A stretch of 64,000 nucleotides of DNA from Nostoc punctiforme NIES-2108 (GTDB taxonomy: Bacteria; Cyanobacteriota; Cyanobacteriia; Cyanobacteriales; Nostocaceae). Within the stretch, counting starts at the first letter, position 1. Every line of letters starts with the position of its first letter. A program made the translations under genes and the position numbers. A model generated the notes under the pieces. That model was given only the letters and a program-made list of their open reading frames with translations, was not told where the DNA came from and searched no databases. Positions 33,678 through 42,875 of this stretch are shown piece after piece. The stretch spans positions 25,386 through 89,385 of the forward strand of contig LXQE01000162.1 in the NCBI GenBank assembly GCA_003326195.1, in the 5' to 3' direction.

Positions 33678-35870
33678 GTGGCTAAGACTAGTCTGAATCA
33701 AGAGCAACAGGTTACTACTCCAGCACAAGGCGCAGTTGACATCAGACAACTATCTACTATTTTGCTTCGCCGACGCTTTCTGATTTTTGGGGTTTCCTGT
33801 GTAGTTATGTCAGCGGCTAGCCTCTTGGCTATCATGGCCAAACCTACTTACCAGAGCAATATGCAGATATTGGTGAATTCCAATTTATCTGAAGGGGCAC
33901 AGTCAAATACTCAGGTTACTGATTCAAATTCTCAAGTTGTTGATTCCACAACTCAGATGAAACTCATGCTGAGTTCTAAGTTACTTCAGAAAGCTGTAGA
34001 TTTACTTCATTCTGATTATCCTGATATTACCTTACAAGACATCAATGGTCAAAAAGAACATAACAGAAAAGCACCTTTAGAAGTAACTCCAGAAGCAGGA
34101 GGCATAGGAGCAAATAAAGTTTTTAATCAGGCATTTAAAGTTTCTTTTAATGATGACGATCCAATAAAAGCCCAAAGAGTACTTCAAGCTCTACAAAAAG
34201 TCTATCAAAACTACAACAAACAGCAGCAAAAAGAACGTCTAAATCAGGGATTAGCTTTTGTAAACACTCGCCTACCTGAGATAAAAAAAGAGGTAAGTAA
34301 AGCTGAGAAAAACTTAGAGCAGTTTCGCAAAAAACATAAATTACTCGATCCTGAAGTCCAAAGTAAAATTCTGCTAGAATCTCTAGCCGATATTCAACAA
34401 CAGCTACAAACCACTCGTGCCAACCTTCAAGATGTAAACGCTCGCTACGATAATCTAGAGCAACTAATAGCGTCTTCATCTCAACAGAATACACTACTTT
34501 CTTCTCGTTTAAATCAGTCAAGCCGCTATCAAGCATTATTAAGTGAAATTCAAAAGACTGAACTAGCATTGGCTAAGGAGCGGCTCCGCTATACAGATGA
34601 TTACCCATCGGTACAAAAATTAAAGCAGCAACGCCAAAGTCAGCTATCTCTCTTACGAGAAGAGGTAAAAAACATTAGTAATAGTAGTAAGGAAAAACCC
34701 CTATTCAAAGGACAAATGCTAGGGGTTGATCCAACGCTAGTAGATGAATTTGTTTTGGTAAAGACAAGTGTTTTAGGACTAACTGCCAATGAAAAAAATC
34801 TAGTTGAGTCAGAACAGCAACTACGCTCTGAGCTAAACAAATACCCAAGTTTAATAGCAGAGTATAATCGTCTGCTGTCAAAGGTAGAAACTAGCCGCAA
34901 AAACCTTGAACAACTACTACAGGTACAACAGTCATTAGGAGTGAAAATTGCTCAGGAAGGATATAACTGGCAAGTTTTGGCAGAACCTTCTCCCGGTACT
35001 TATATTGGTAACAACAGATTATTACTTTTGGTTGGAGGAGCGATAATTGGGCCGATTTTAGGTATCTTAGCAGCCCTGATTTGGGAAAAGTTTAATGACG
35101 CTATTTATTCTGCCGGAGATTTAAAGAAACTGACGAATCTACGTGTACTGGGATCAGTACCAAAACTACCGTCACGTGGTGTCAAAAAGCGGCGGCTGGG
35201 GCTGCCTTGGAACGGACGAGTAAGCTCAGATTCTTCTGTAATAGAAGCCAGTAATAAATTGCCCGTCCATGAAACTTTAGACATGATCTACCAGAATATT
35301 CAAATATTAAAATATCCCTTAACGTTCAAGTCGCTGATGTTTACTTCAGCACTACCAGGGGAAGGAAAGACAACCTTAGTATTAGGGCTTGTAGCTAGCG
35401 CCGCCCGGATGCATCGACGGGTATTAGTAATTGATGCTAACCTACATAATCCTAGTCTGCACAAAATATTGGAACTATCCAATGATTGGGGACTATCTCT
35501 ATTATTAGTTGATGAGACGACTACTAATTTTCAAGATTACATCCAGCCAATTCACCCCTCCATTGATATTTTGACTGCTGGCCCAGAACCAGAAGACACA
35601 GTAAAGTTGCTCAGTTCTCAACGGATGAAAGAACTAATAGAGGTGTTTGAGCAAAATTATGACCTAGTACTAATAGATGCTCCATCTATTTTAGGCACGG
35701 TTGATGCCAGGATTGTGGCATCTTTTTGCAGTGGTATTGTAATGGTAGAGCGCATGGGGAAAGTGACTAGAACTGAACTGACTCAAGCAACAGAAATTTT
35801 GAGTAAGTTGAATTTAATTGGAATTATCGCTAATGAAGTGAGCAATTCTCAAAAGGTATTGGCATCGTAA
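33678..35870 (+). CDS. Wzc-like polysaccharide co-polymerase/BY-kinase-type ATPase
   Basis: Inner-membrane protein controlling export and chain length of exopolysaccharide. The 730-residue protein starts at GTG 33678 with gaggag upstream. It has a Wzz domain with a first membrane helix at about 35-55, a long periplasmic coiled coil (about 170-420), and a second helix near 445-465. A cytoplasmic ATPase follows with Walker A LPGEGKTTLVLG near 555, Walker A' LVIDANLHNPS, and Walker B DLVLIDAPS. The C-terminus (NEVSNSQKVLAS) lacks the tyrosine cluster that BY-kinases autophosphorylate, so it may act as co-polymerase without the usual phospho-switch. No wza/wzx/wzy genes lie in the window. Confidence 0.88.
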   Translation: MAKTSLNQEQQVTTPAQGAVDIRQLSTILLRRRFLIFGVSCVVMSAASLLAIMAKPTYQSNMQILVNSNLSEGAQSNTQVTDSNSQVVDSTTQMKLMLSSKLLQKAVDLLHSDYPDITLQDINGQKEHNRKAPLEVTPEAGGIGANKVFNQAFKVSFNDDDPIKAQRVLQALQKVYQNYNKQQQKERLNQGLAFVNTRLPEIKKEVSKAEKNLEQFRKKHKLLDPEVQSKILLESLADIQQQLQTTRANLQDVNARYDNLEQLIASSSQQNTLLSSRLNQSSRYQALLSEIQKTELALAKERLRYTDDYPSVQKLKQQRQSQLSLLREEVKNISNSSKEKPLFKGQMLGVDPTLVDEFVLVKTSVLGLTANEKNLVESEQQLRSELNKYPSLIAEYNRLLSKVETSRKNLEQLLQVQQSLGVKIAQEGYNWQVLAEPSPGTYIGNNRLLLLVGGAIIGPILGILAALIWEKFNDAIYSAGDLKKLTNLRVLGSVPKLPSRGVKKRRLGLPWNGRVSSDSSVIEASNKLPVHETLDMIYQNIQILKYPLTFKSLMFTSALPGEGKTTLVLGLVASAARMHRRVLVIDANLHNPSLHKILELSNDWGLSLLLVDETTTNFQDYIQPIHPSIDILTAGPEPEDTVKLLSSQRMKELIEVFEQNYDLVLIDAPSILGTVDARIVASFCSGIVMVERMGKVTRTELTQATEILSKLNLIGIIANEVSNSQKVLAS

Positions 35871-36067
35871 ATCGAAGAAGAAAAGTTTCTTTCGCACAGC
35901 AGTCAGATTTGGGCAATTGACTTTCCCCAATTTCTGATTTCTACCTTATAGTTAAAGCAAAATGCATAATTAGTAGGAGGTGGCAACCTCCCGCGTTGGA
36001 GAACTGTCTCATCTTAAAGTAGTAGACGCCATAATCCAGAGCGTCAATTAGATACTAGTGTGATTAG

Positions 36068-37222
36068 ATGATCAGCATGAAATTCCAACTTTACTTAGGC
36101 TCTTTACTTTCTCAGATTAAAGTACGTTATTGGTGGGTAAGTATCTTTTTGTGGATTGCTTTGGTTGCCCCAGCCCAAGCGTCTGTAATCCTACGCGTGG
36201 CAATTGAGAGGGGCGTTAATCAGGTAAAAGTGGGTAGTTCCACCACTGGCATCGTTAAGGATAGTACTGGCCGGACTCTTGGACAGTTGCCAGCAATGAG
36301 CGCATATTATGCCCAAGCCGTTCCTGGCGGAGTTGCTTTAGATAAGTGGCAGTCTGGTTTATTTTGGATTGAGCCAACTGGCAAAGGATTTGTTTATATT
36401 GGCGATCGCTGGTATCGAGGCAGAACTCTGGTTGTTCCCACAGAAAAAGGCTTAACTGCTGTTAATTGGGTTGATGACCAAGAATATCTCTACAGCGTTC
36501 TCGGTGGCGAAATGGATGCTAGCTGGCCCCAAGAAGCTTTAAAAGCCCAAGCGATCGCAGCCCGCACTTACGCCCTCTACGAACGAGAAAAACAACGGAA
36601 TAATCCCGTTTACGATTTAGGCAATACCCCCGATCGCTGGCAAATTTACAAAGGCGTCATCAGTGAATCTCCTGCTACTTACGCCGCGGTGGATTCTACT
36701 CTAGGGCAGGTATTAACTTACAAAAATCGGATTATTCTCTCAGTCTTCCACGCTTGTTCTGGAGGACACACTGAAAACGTAGAAGATGTTTGGGGAAGCA
36801 GCGAACCTTATCTACGTGCTGTTCAAGACTATGATCAAAATATCCGCGAGTGTAATTGGGTGAAAACATTCTCGCCCAGTGAAATTAGCGCTAAATTTCC
36901 AGAGGTGGGCAGTGTGACGGCGATGATTCCAGAGACATACTCACCTTTCCGCAGTGTTAAAGTTTTAAAAATTGTCGGCAACAAAGGCACGAAGGTGCTA
37001 CAGGGCGAGGAGGTGCGAACAGCCCTCAAGTTAAAAAGTACCAAATTTAGCGTCACCAAGGGCGCTGATGGTAGTTTTGTACTGCAAGGGCTTGGCTATG
37101 GTCATGCTTTAGGCATGAGTCAGTGGGGGGCGTACAATCTGGCTCGGCAAGGAGTGAACCACCTGCAAATTTTGGGACATTATTATCAAGGTGTAGCTCT
37201 AACACCAATTCAGGCGAAGTAA
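36068..37222 (+). CDS. SpoIID/LytB-domain protein (secreted)
   Basis: Probable peptidoglycan-modifying or cell-wall-binding protein. The 384-residue precursor has an N-terminal basic part and a signal segment (WWVSIFLWIALVAPAQA, cleavage after about residue 39). The SpoIID/LytB domain extends from about 100 to the end: VLGGEMDASWPQEALKAQAI, AARTYAL, HACSGGHTENVEDVWG (catalytic-type region in SpoIID), and GYGHALGMSQWGAYNLA. SpoIID homologues are lytic transglycosylases; activity here is inferred. An ATG nine bases later (MKFQLY) is an equally plausible start. Cyanobacteria do not sporulate, so a role in septal wall remodelling is likely. Confidence 0.88.
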   Translation: MISMKFQLYLGSLLSQIKVRYWWVSIFLWIALVAPAQASVILRVAIERGVNQVKVGSSTTGIVKDSTGRTLGQLPAMSAYYAQAVPGGVALDKWQSGLFWIEPTGKGFVYIGDRWYRGRTLVVPTEKGLTAVNWVDDQEYLYSVLGGEMDASWPQEALKAQAIAARTYALYEREKQRNNPVYDLGNTPDRWQIYKGVISESPATYAAVDSTLGQVLTYKNRIILSVFHACSGGHTENVEDVWGSSEPYLRAVQDYDQNIRECNWVKTFSPSEISAKFPEVGSVTAMIPETYSPFRSVKVLKIVGNKGTKVLQGEEVRTALKLKSTKFSVTKGADGSFVLQGLGYGHALGMSQWGAYNLARQGVNHLQILGHYYQGVALTPIQAK

Positions 37223-37227
37223 TCAGG

Positions 37228-37315
37228 GATTGGGCATTGGGCATTGGGCATTGGGGACTGATTTAATTCTTCTCCCCCTGCCCCTCTGCCCCTCTGCTCC
37301 CTATTCCCCACTCCC
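37228..37315. repeat. Tandem repeats gggcatt and gcccctct
   Basis: Four 7-bp units of gggcatt are followed by a gcccctct/gctccc block between the convergent SpoIID and membrane protein genes. The latter block reads into the final codons of the minus-strand gene. Confidence 0.8.
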
Positions 37316-38599
37316 ACGTTCTAAGCGCCGCTGCCATTCAGCGTCAATTTTTGCAGAACGCTCAACTTCCTGGTCGAGTAAATCAGTTTCGCTAGAATAC
37401 ACTAAATCTTCGTTGCCAATGACTTTTTCTGTTGCAAATTGTTGGGCATAGTTGATTTTTTGTTGCAAAAGTGCATCAGGATTTGCCAATAGCCTTGCTC
37501 TGGAAAGGCGATCGCGGTTGCGATCGCCTATTTTGCGATTACGCCACTGAATCCAGAAATAACGCAATAACGGGATGCCTAAGAAACCTGCTCCGTAAGC
37601 CAATAGCAGCCAATAAATTCCTTGTACAAAAGCTACCAGTCCACCTAACTGGACAGCAACAGTTCCATCTCTCAATAAACTTCCCAGTACTAAAGCACCA
37701 ACAAAATTTAGTATCCCTAACCCAGCACTCAGCATAATTTGCCCAGAACTTGCGGCACTAAAACGCCAGGGAAATTCCTCTAAGCGATCTGATATTGCAT
37801 AACGGCGCTTTTTAACTGCACTCACTTGCAATTCTGGGAAGTAATAAACAATTTGACCTTCTGGACTTACCCCTGGTTGCCCATTAAATCGCGTCAGAAC
37901 GGGCAGCATATAATCTTCGTACTCTCTTGTGTATCCTTCGCCAATGTCATCCAAATATGGGGCAATTTGTTCTGCTACCACTGCACCACGGTTACTCCGA
38001 ATCACCGTAGCAATCTCTTGCCAGCGACGTTCTTCTAAGTTGGCGTTAGGATTACCATCGCCAAATAAAAACGAAAACACAGCTTCAAAGAAATTCAGAT
38101 TACTTTCTTCTTGCCTTTCACGTCGCCGTTCCTGGTAGTGGGTGTCATGATTTGGGCTAAGATACCAAAATAAATTTGGAAAATAGAAGAAGCCCCCACC
38201 GCCGGAATTACTGCCCCGATTGTCGCCGTCACGGTCTGAATTGATAGAGGTAATGATAACGAAGATGGTAATAGTTATCAGGGCGATGGAAACAGTTAAG
38301 AAAATTCCAAAAGAAATACGAATCAGGTAAAACAGAACACTCCAGACCTTTTTCCACCATTCCTGCAATCGTAGTCGGAAGTATTTATTACGCAAAATTG
38401 CTCGAAAATTTTGTGGAAAAAGGAAAACTATATCACCTGAATCCGCTACCTGTAAATGTCCGCCAGCATCAGATGCCAGGGCTAACAAGCTTTGATTAGC
38501 TTCAGCGACGTTCAATCCTGCCTGAGTTGCCACATCACCAACGGTGACACGGTAGCCCAGTTGTTCCACAGCTTGCATGATGGTGGGACTGGGAGCCAT
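37301..38599 (-). CDS. Conserved cyanobacterial membrane protein with N-terminal winged-helix-like part
   Basis: A 432-residue protein that I know only as a conserved family of cyanobacteria and, from memory, plastids. Residues 1-75 look like a winged helix (VTVGDVATQAGLNVAEANQS). Two or three membrane segments follow: about 90-115 (FGIFLTVSIALITITIFVII), about 285-330 and about 335-350. A cytosolic middle part contains a Gly-rich stretch and EVVRS-type helices, and the C-terminal tail is charged and coiled. No enzymatic motif is visible. It is convergent with the SpoIID gene. Confidence 0.7.
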   Translation of the reverse strand: MAPSPTIMQAVEQLGYRVTVGDVATQAGLNVAEANQSLLALASDAGGHLQVADSGDIVFLFPQNFRAILRNKYFRLRLQEWWKKVWSVLFYLIRISFGIFLTVSIALITITIFVIITSINSDRDGDNRGSNSGGGGFFYFPNLFWYLSPNHDTHYQERRRERQEESNLNFFEAVFSFLFGDGNPNANLEERRWQEIATVIRSNRGAVVAEQIAPYLDDIGEGYTREYEDYMLPVLTRFNGQPGVSPEGQIVYYFPELQVSAVKKRRYAISDRLEEFPWRFSAASSGQIMLSAGLGILNFVGALVLGSLLRDGTVAVQLGGLVAFVQGIYWLLLAYGAGFLGIPLLRYFWIQWRNRKIGDRNRDRLSRARLLANPDALLQQKINYAQQFATEKVIGNEDLVYSSETDLLDQEVERSAKIDAEWQRRLERGSGE

Positions 38600-38815
38600 T
38601 GCTCTCCCCTCCTATTGAAAATTATTCCTTTTCTTAAGTATAAAGTTTTATTTTGAGCGACTTAGCAGGGGTAGAGGTAAGAATTCAAAATTCAAAGTGT
38701 TGACGTTCGGTCTTACACTCTTTAATTGACTAGACAATCAACAAATTATCGGACACGCAAAATGATATAATTACTTGCCTCAGATTGGTTAAATCAGCAA
38801 ATTTTCTGCTCAAAT

Positions 38816-39295
38816 ATGGTTCAATACACTCTCGCTCAAAGCCCAGAAATTATCCTTACTGTTTCTGGAAAAGATTCAGCCAAAGCCCGTGATAAAGCAA
38901 TGGATCAGTTAATGGAACTGATGGATGCAGGTAAGTTACCCACAGAACTTGAAGAAGGATTTGGCCCTCAACAATTAATTGAGGTAAAAGAGTCAACTAT
39001 TGATACTGCTAGTGGTGAGGATAGTATTACCCAAGCTGTCCAGATTCTGAGTAACTTGGCTACGCTCAAGCTGAAAGTTCAGGAATCACGAGCTGAAGCG
39101 TTGGAAATTCGCAAAGCTGTTGATGTGCTGTTTACTGATGACTCGGTGACAGAAGAGGAAATTACTCGACTCAAGGAAGGTTTTAAAGTTCTCAAAAATT
39201 TTGCCCAAGCTAATGTGCGTTACCAAGAAGCGCGAGCTAAAGCAGAACTAGCTCGGAAGACTCTAGATCAAGCTCTCAAATCTCCTGACAAGTAA
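38816..39295 (+). CDS. Conserved cyanobacterial hypothetical coiled-coil protein
   Basis: A 159-residue soluble, acidic, mostly helical protein. The first 60 residues (EIILTVSGKDSAKARDKAMD) may form a small alpha/beta unit. Residues 75-155 are two long amphipathic helices (LATLKLKVQESRAEALEIR and YQEARAKAELARKTLDQAL) likely forming a helical hairpin. I do not recognise a function. It precedes and is convergent with tRNA-Gln, whose terminator may also serve it. The upstream gap shows no unusual feature. Confidence 0.65.
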   Translation: MVQYTLAQSPEIILTVSGKDSAKARDKAMDQLMELMDAGKLPTELEEGFGPQQLIEVKESTIDTASGEDSITQAVQILSNLATLKLKVQESRAEALEIRKAVDVLFTDDSVTEEEITRLKEGFKVLKNFAQANVRYQEARAKAELARKTLDQALKSPDK

Positions 39296-39341
39296 CATTT
39301 ACAGAATTATATGCATTGAGACACATCTTAAAAATGCAATT

Positions 39342-39381
39342 AAAAAATCTAAAGACAGATTATAATGCCTGTCTTTAGATT
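39342..39381 (-). terminator. Terminator of tRNA-Gln (bidirectional)
   Basis: A perfect 13-bp stem (aatctaaagacag / ctgtctttagatt) with a 10-nt loop begins 2 bp after the tRNA 3' end. On the minus strand it is followed by tttttt. It also lies 46 bp after the plus-strand hypothetical gene and may block read-through from it. Confidence 0.9.
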
Positions 39382-39383
39382 AA

Positions 39384-39455
39384 CTGGGGCGCTAGGATTC
39401 GAACCCAGGGATGGCGAGACCAAAACCCGCTGCCTTACCACTTGGCGACGCCCCA
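39384..39455 (-). tRNA. tRNA-Gln (anticodon TTG)
   Basis: A 72-nt minus-strand gene with acceptor arms tggggcg / cgcccca, the D-loop gccaagtggtaaggc, an anticodon stem-loop reading gcggg-ttttggt-ctcgc (anticodon TTG), and the T-loop motif gttcgaatcc. The discriminator is G. CCA is not encoded. A strong terminator follows. Confidence 0.95.
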
Positions 39456-39706
39456 ACAATTTCACTATAGCTAATATAACACTTAGTCCGGGGTTAATGT
39501 CAAGTACTTTAATAGTTGATTTTAGATAATGCATTTTTACAGCAGGACATTGATTGGTGGGAATCTTGGCAGTTTACTTGTTTCATCATTTTGAGGTGAA
39601 CTCTTGCATCTTCGCGCTTCAGGTATAAAATTATTTTTCGAGCATCTAAAACCTGTTTTCCTTGATGATGAACTGCTTAGAGTCTGTCTTACCTATTTAT
39701 TTTTCT

Positions 39707-40531
39707 TTAATCCCCAGCCTCGTGAAGGAAGACCGCTGCAATCCGACTTGATGATAGTAGTTGCTTAGTAGCCAGCCATATAAAGAGTGGAATCGTCTTC
39801 GCATAGCGGCCGCAAAGTCGGCGTGGTTCTTGAATCCATCGATACAGCCATTCAAGCCCTAAGTCTCGAACTATGCGGGGTGCCCGCTTATGAATTCCGG
39901 CATAAACTGGGAAAACTCCACCCAGTCCAATCATTACAGCTTGTATCTTGCCCTTATGTTGAGCTATCCAATTTTCTTGTTTGGGACATCCCAATGACAC
40001 TAAAACAGCACTAGCGCCACTAGAGTTAATCTTTTGAACCAAGGCTTCGTCTTCAATTTCAGTTAGGGGACGAAAGGGTAGGGGTTCCATTGCCGCAATC
40101 TTTATCTGCGGAAATTCCTTCTCTAACCTGTTTTGCATCCTAGACAGAATTTCTGTTTGAGAACCTACAAAGAAAATGCTCAGATTTTGTGTTTGAGTTA
40201 GCTGACACAATGCGAGAAAAATATCCATCCCTGCCACACGGTCTTGGTAAAGCGCTCCCATTTTTCGCATCATCCACACCAGAGGCATACCATCAGGAGT
40301 AACTACATCTGCATTTCGCAATACGATGGCAAATTCTGGATTCCAATGGGCTTCAATGAGCATGTGTACATTGGCTACATATACAGTTTTACTCTCACGC
40401 CTACTCGCCCACTTCAGTATTGTTTGTATCTGCTCGTCAAACCGTAAAGCAGTAATAGGAAAATCAAGCACTTTTTTAGTAGGTAGAAGCACTCTCGCCA
40501 CCATCAATAACTCCTGTATCCAATAAAACAA
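39707..40531 (-). CDS. WecG/TagA/CpsF-family glycosyltransferase
   Basis: Family 26 glycosyltransferase that adds a sugar (often ManNAc-type) to a lipid-linked precursor in surface glycan synthesis. The 274-residue protein shows TVYVANVHMLIEAH, NADVVTPDGMPLVWMMR (with the catalytic-type Asp), IFFVGSQTEILSRM, VSLGCPKQENWIAQH and GLGGVFPVYAG...KRAP. The first Met gives MFYWIQELLMVARVLL; the Met at position 10 (MVARVLLPTKK) is a plausible true start. The gene stands alone between two tRNA genes. Confidence 0.9.
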   Translation of the reverse strand: MFYWIQELLMVARVLLPTKKVLDFPITALRFDEQIQTILKWASRRESKTVYVANVHMLIEAHWNPEFAIVLRNADVVTPDGMPLVWMMRKMGALYQDRVAGMDIFLALCQLTQTQNLSIFFVGSQTEILSRMQNRLEKEFPQIKIAAMEPLPFRPLTEIEDEALVQKINSSGASAVLVSLGCPKQENWIAQHKGKIQAVMIGLGGVFPVYAGIHKRAPRIVRDLGLEWLYRWIQEPRRLCGRYAKTIPLFIWLATKQLLSSSRIAAVFLHEAGD

Positions 40532-40993
40532 TTCATAGATTACCTAGACCAATCCAAATTATTTAATATTCGGATTGGATGACTCATGACTTTTTGTAGG
40601 CTTGTGTCATTGTTGGAAGTTAACACGTGGAGGTGCAATTGCCTTTTTAGTATACTTTTGGCTTAATCGGTAATACTAGAATTATTTGCTGTTGTGTCCT
40701 AGCTTACTGTTTTATGTTAAGGATTTCAGACACTGCTTGACAAAATTCATACTTCCTTCATAATTAATTTTTAGTTAGTTCATCCAAGCATTACAATTGC
40801 AATAAATTCTTAGAGAGATGCTGCACAACAAGTAGTATATATTACTTAATAGTTGAGTAAGTAATGTAAAATGCTAGCCACTTAGTCTGCCGTTTTTATA
40901 CGTAAATATGCGCTTAAGAGGTTGAATTAAAATTAGTATATTTTAATGGTTAATAATTTTTTATTATGATTTCCAAATTTATTACAGACAGAT
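40532..40993. other. Gene-free AT-rich spacer
   Basis: About 460 bp with no reading frame of coding quality. It contains short A/T runs and the promoter region of the WecG-like gene near its left end. The segment attgttggaag at about 40608 is also present at about 33558 upstream of the Wzc-like gene; one short match is not strong evidence of shared control. Confidence 0.5.
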
Positions 40994-41245
40994 TTAATTT
41001 GCTCTCTGTATTGAAAAATCTCTAAATTTTCTTTTTTTCTGAAATAAAAGCCCAAAAAAGAAGGGAAAGATAAATTTATCTTTCCCTGCTCTTTCATTTT
41101 TGTTATTGTCTGGCTTGTTACTTTCTTTAAGTCTTTGGCGTAACATTTGCCTTTGTTTTTTCAGTTGACGCTTCCTAGCAGAACCGCCTCTACCTTTATC
41201 ATTTCTGCCTTCTTTACGGGGAGATTCCCATCTTTTCAGGCGCAT
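40994..41245 (-). CDS. Small basic hypothetical protein reading through a terminator
   Basis: An 83-codon frame starts at ATG 41245 (MRLKRWESPRKEG), 33 bp after tRNA-Leu on the same strand, with agagg 10 bp before the ATG. The product is extremely basic (GRGGSARKRQLKKQRQMLRQ) and unrecognised. Codons for KDKFIFPF coincide with a strong terminator hairpin, so most transcripts would end before the stop codon. Either the coding region is real and partly non-stop, or the terminator belongs only to the tRNA and the frame is chance. Frames upstream of 41245 overlap the tRNA and are rejected. Confidence 0.35.
   Translation of the reverse strand: MRLKRWESPRKEGRNDKGRGGSARKRQLKKQRQMLRQRLKESNKPDNNKNERAGKDKFIFPFFFGLLFQKKRKFRDFSIQRAN
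41054..41086 (-). terminator. Terminator downstream of tRNA-Leu
   Basis: A perfect 12-bp self-complementary stem (gggaaagataaa / tttatctttccc) is followed on the minus strand by ttctttttt. It lies about 190 bp after tRNA-Leu and inside the small basic reading frame. Confidence 0.8.
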
Positions 41246-41277
41246 AAGTTTTAACCTCTTTATCACTGCTTTGGTAG

Positions 41278-41361
41278 TGGGCAGGAGGAGAATCGAACTC
41301 CTATGACCGTAAGGCCGCCACATTTTGAGTGTGGTGCGTCTACCAATTCCGCCACCCGCCC
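41278..41361 (-). tRNA. tRNA-Leu (anticodon CAA)
   Basis: An 84-nt class II tRNA with acceptor arms gggcggg / cctgccc, D-loop ggcggaattggtagacgc, anticodon arm ccaca-ctcaaaa-tgtgg (anticodon CAA), a long variable arm (cggccttacggtcat) and T-arm aggagttcgattctcct. Discriminator A. CCA is not encoded. Confidence 0.95.
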
Positions 41362-41468
41362 TTATATCTAACCTTAACTAGTATACTCTAAATAAAGAGA
41401 TTTTGTAACAAGTCTGAAAATTATTTCTCAAAGTTTTGCTGGAATCAAATTTTTAACAGTTTTCCGGC

Positions 41469-42593
41469 TTAAAGGCGTGGCAGGGTCAATAAACTAGGGT
41501 CAATATCCTGTATTTTGGCACAGCCGCTAAGGGCCATTCCCAAATTTAACTCATCTTGTAGCAGTGAGATGACATGAGATACGCCGATTTGTCCTGCTAC
41601 CGCTAGTCCCCACAAAATAGGTCGTCCGATTAGTACTGCTTTTGCTCCTAATGCCAGGGCTTTGAGAATGTCTGTGCCTCTACGAATGCCTCCATCTAAC
41701 ACCACTTCTACTTTACTATCCACTGCGGCTACTATTTCAGCGAGGGCATCTAAAGAAGCGATCGCACCATCGAGTTGTCTACCACCATGATTAGAAACAA
41801 CAATTGCTTTGGCTCCATATTCTACAGCCCGCACAGCATCATCTGGGCGTAAAACTCCTTTGATAACTAAAGGTAGTGGAGATAAAGACTGCAACCATTC
41901 CAAATCGTCCCAAGTGACTGCTGGGTTTAGCTGTTGGGCAAAGTAGGTAAATAATCCAGATTCACCTTTTTCATGGTAAATATCTAGTCCTGAGATACTA
42001 GCAAGATTAGCCAGATGTAAGTCTTGGGGTAAGGCAAACTCATTACGTCTATCTCTCTCACGCTGTCCGAGAACGGGTGCATCTACAGTTAGACAAAGTG
42101 CTTTATAGCCTGCTGTATAGGCTTTTTCTACCAAAGCACGAGTTAATCCCCGGTCTTTATGGATGTAAAGCTGGAACCACCGCAGAGAATCGGGAAACTG
42201 ATTACATACAGTCGCCACTTCTTCAATACTCTTTGTTGCCATTGTACTTAACACCATACCTACACCAGCTGATGCAGCAGCTAGAGCCGTGGCAACTTCT
42301 CCGTCTGGATGGGCTAGACATTGAAAAGCCATCGGTGCAATTAACAAAGGTAGTTGTAGGGGTTGTCCTAAAATGGAGGTACTTAAATTGCGATCGCTCA
42401 CATCGACTAATATCCGAGGTCGCAGTTTGACTCGCTCAAAAGCAGCACGATTATCTCGTAATGTGATTTCGTCCCAAGCACCACTGCTATAGTAATCAAG
42501 TGTCGTTTGAGACAGATATTCTTTTGCTAGCTTTTCGTACTCAAAAAGGTTAATGGGTTGAAAGCGATCGTCAGTGGATAAGTCGGTAGACAT
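41469..42593 (-). CDS. FMN-dependent 2-hydroxy-acid oxidase (lactate/glycolate oxidase type)
   Basis: Oxidises an L-2-hydroxy acid (lactate or glycolate) with oxygen on FMN. Family features in order: INLFEYEKLAKEYL and LDYYSSGAWDEITLRDN near the N-terminus, LPLLIAPMAFQCLAHPDGE, the RWFQLYIHKDRG FMN segment, KGVLRPDDA with the active Lys, and the catalytic VVSNHGGRQLDG (His/Arg). GGIRRGTDILKALALGAKA binds phosphate. I start at ATG 42593 (MSTDLSTDDR); the 18-residue upstream extension from 42647 is not part of the family. In Nostoc, the related enzyme favours L-lactate; which substrate applies here cannot be read. Confidence 0.9.
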   Translation of the reverse strand: MSTDLSTDDRFQPINLFEYEKLAKEYLSQTTLDYYSSGAWDEITLRDNRAAFERVKLRPRILVDVSDRNLSTSILGQPLQLPLLIAPMAFQCLAHPDGEVATALAAASAGVGMVLSTMATKSIEEVATVCNQFPDSLRWFQLYIHKDRGLTRALVEKAYTAGYKALCLTVDAPVLGQRERDRRNEFALPQDLHLANLASISGLDIYHEKGESGLFTYFAQQLNPAVTWDDLEWLQSLSPLPLVIKGVLRPDDAVRAVEYGAKAIVVSNHGGRQLDGAIASLDALAEIVAAVDSKVEVVLDGGIRRGTDILKALALGAKAVLIGRPILWGLAVAGQIGVSHVISLLQDELNLGMALSGCAKIQDIDPSLLTLPRL

Positions 42594-42786
42594 AATGAAA
42601 TCTAAGATAAAACTTTTGTTCGTAGTGAGCGATTTATCGCTCTGCATAAGATTTTAAATGGCTAGAGTCGCTGACTACGATTATTCATTGTCAAGGCTTT
42701 CAAATATATTTATTTTTACTTAGTTAGCGATCGCTCAACAAAATTATGTGCCGAGGCGTTGCTCAAACGGCATGAAGATTGCTCTC

Positions 42787-42820
42787 AAAAAAAGACCTCT
42801 ACTTTGCGCCAGAGGTCTTT
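42787..42820 (-). terminator. Strong terminator for a short minus-strand transcript
   Basis: A perfect 10-bp stem (aaagacctct / agaggtcttt) with a 10-nt loop is followed on the minus strand by a seven-T run and on the plus strand by ctgtttc. The nearest minus-strand gene upstream is the 20-codon candidate at 42876-42938. Nothing else in 42648-43053 needs it. Confidence 0.85.
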
Positions 42821-42875
42821 CTGTTTCAGAACATTGTAAAATTCATAAGCAACGTAAAACGCTGATATGGTTAAT

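Noticed and set aside
35976..35991. Small hairpin (ggaggt / acctcc) between the Wzc-like and SpoIID genes
   Set aside because: Only a 6-bp stem without a T-tract; not sufficient for a terminator or RNA call.
41246..41323. Upstream extension of the small basic protein
   Set aside because: It lies in tRNA-Leu, so it cannot be the coding start.
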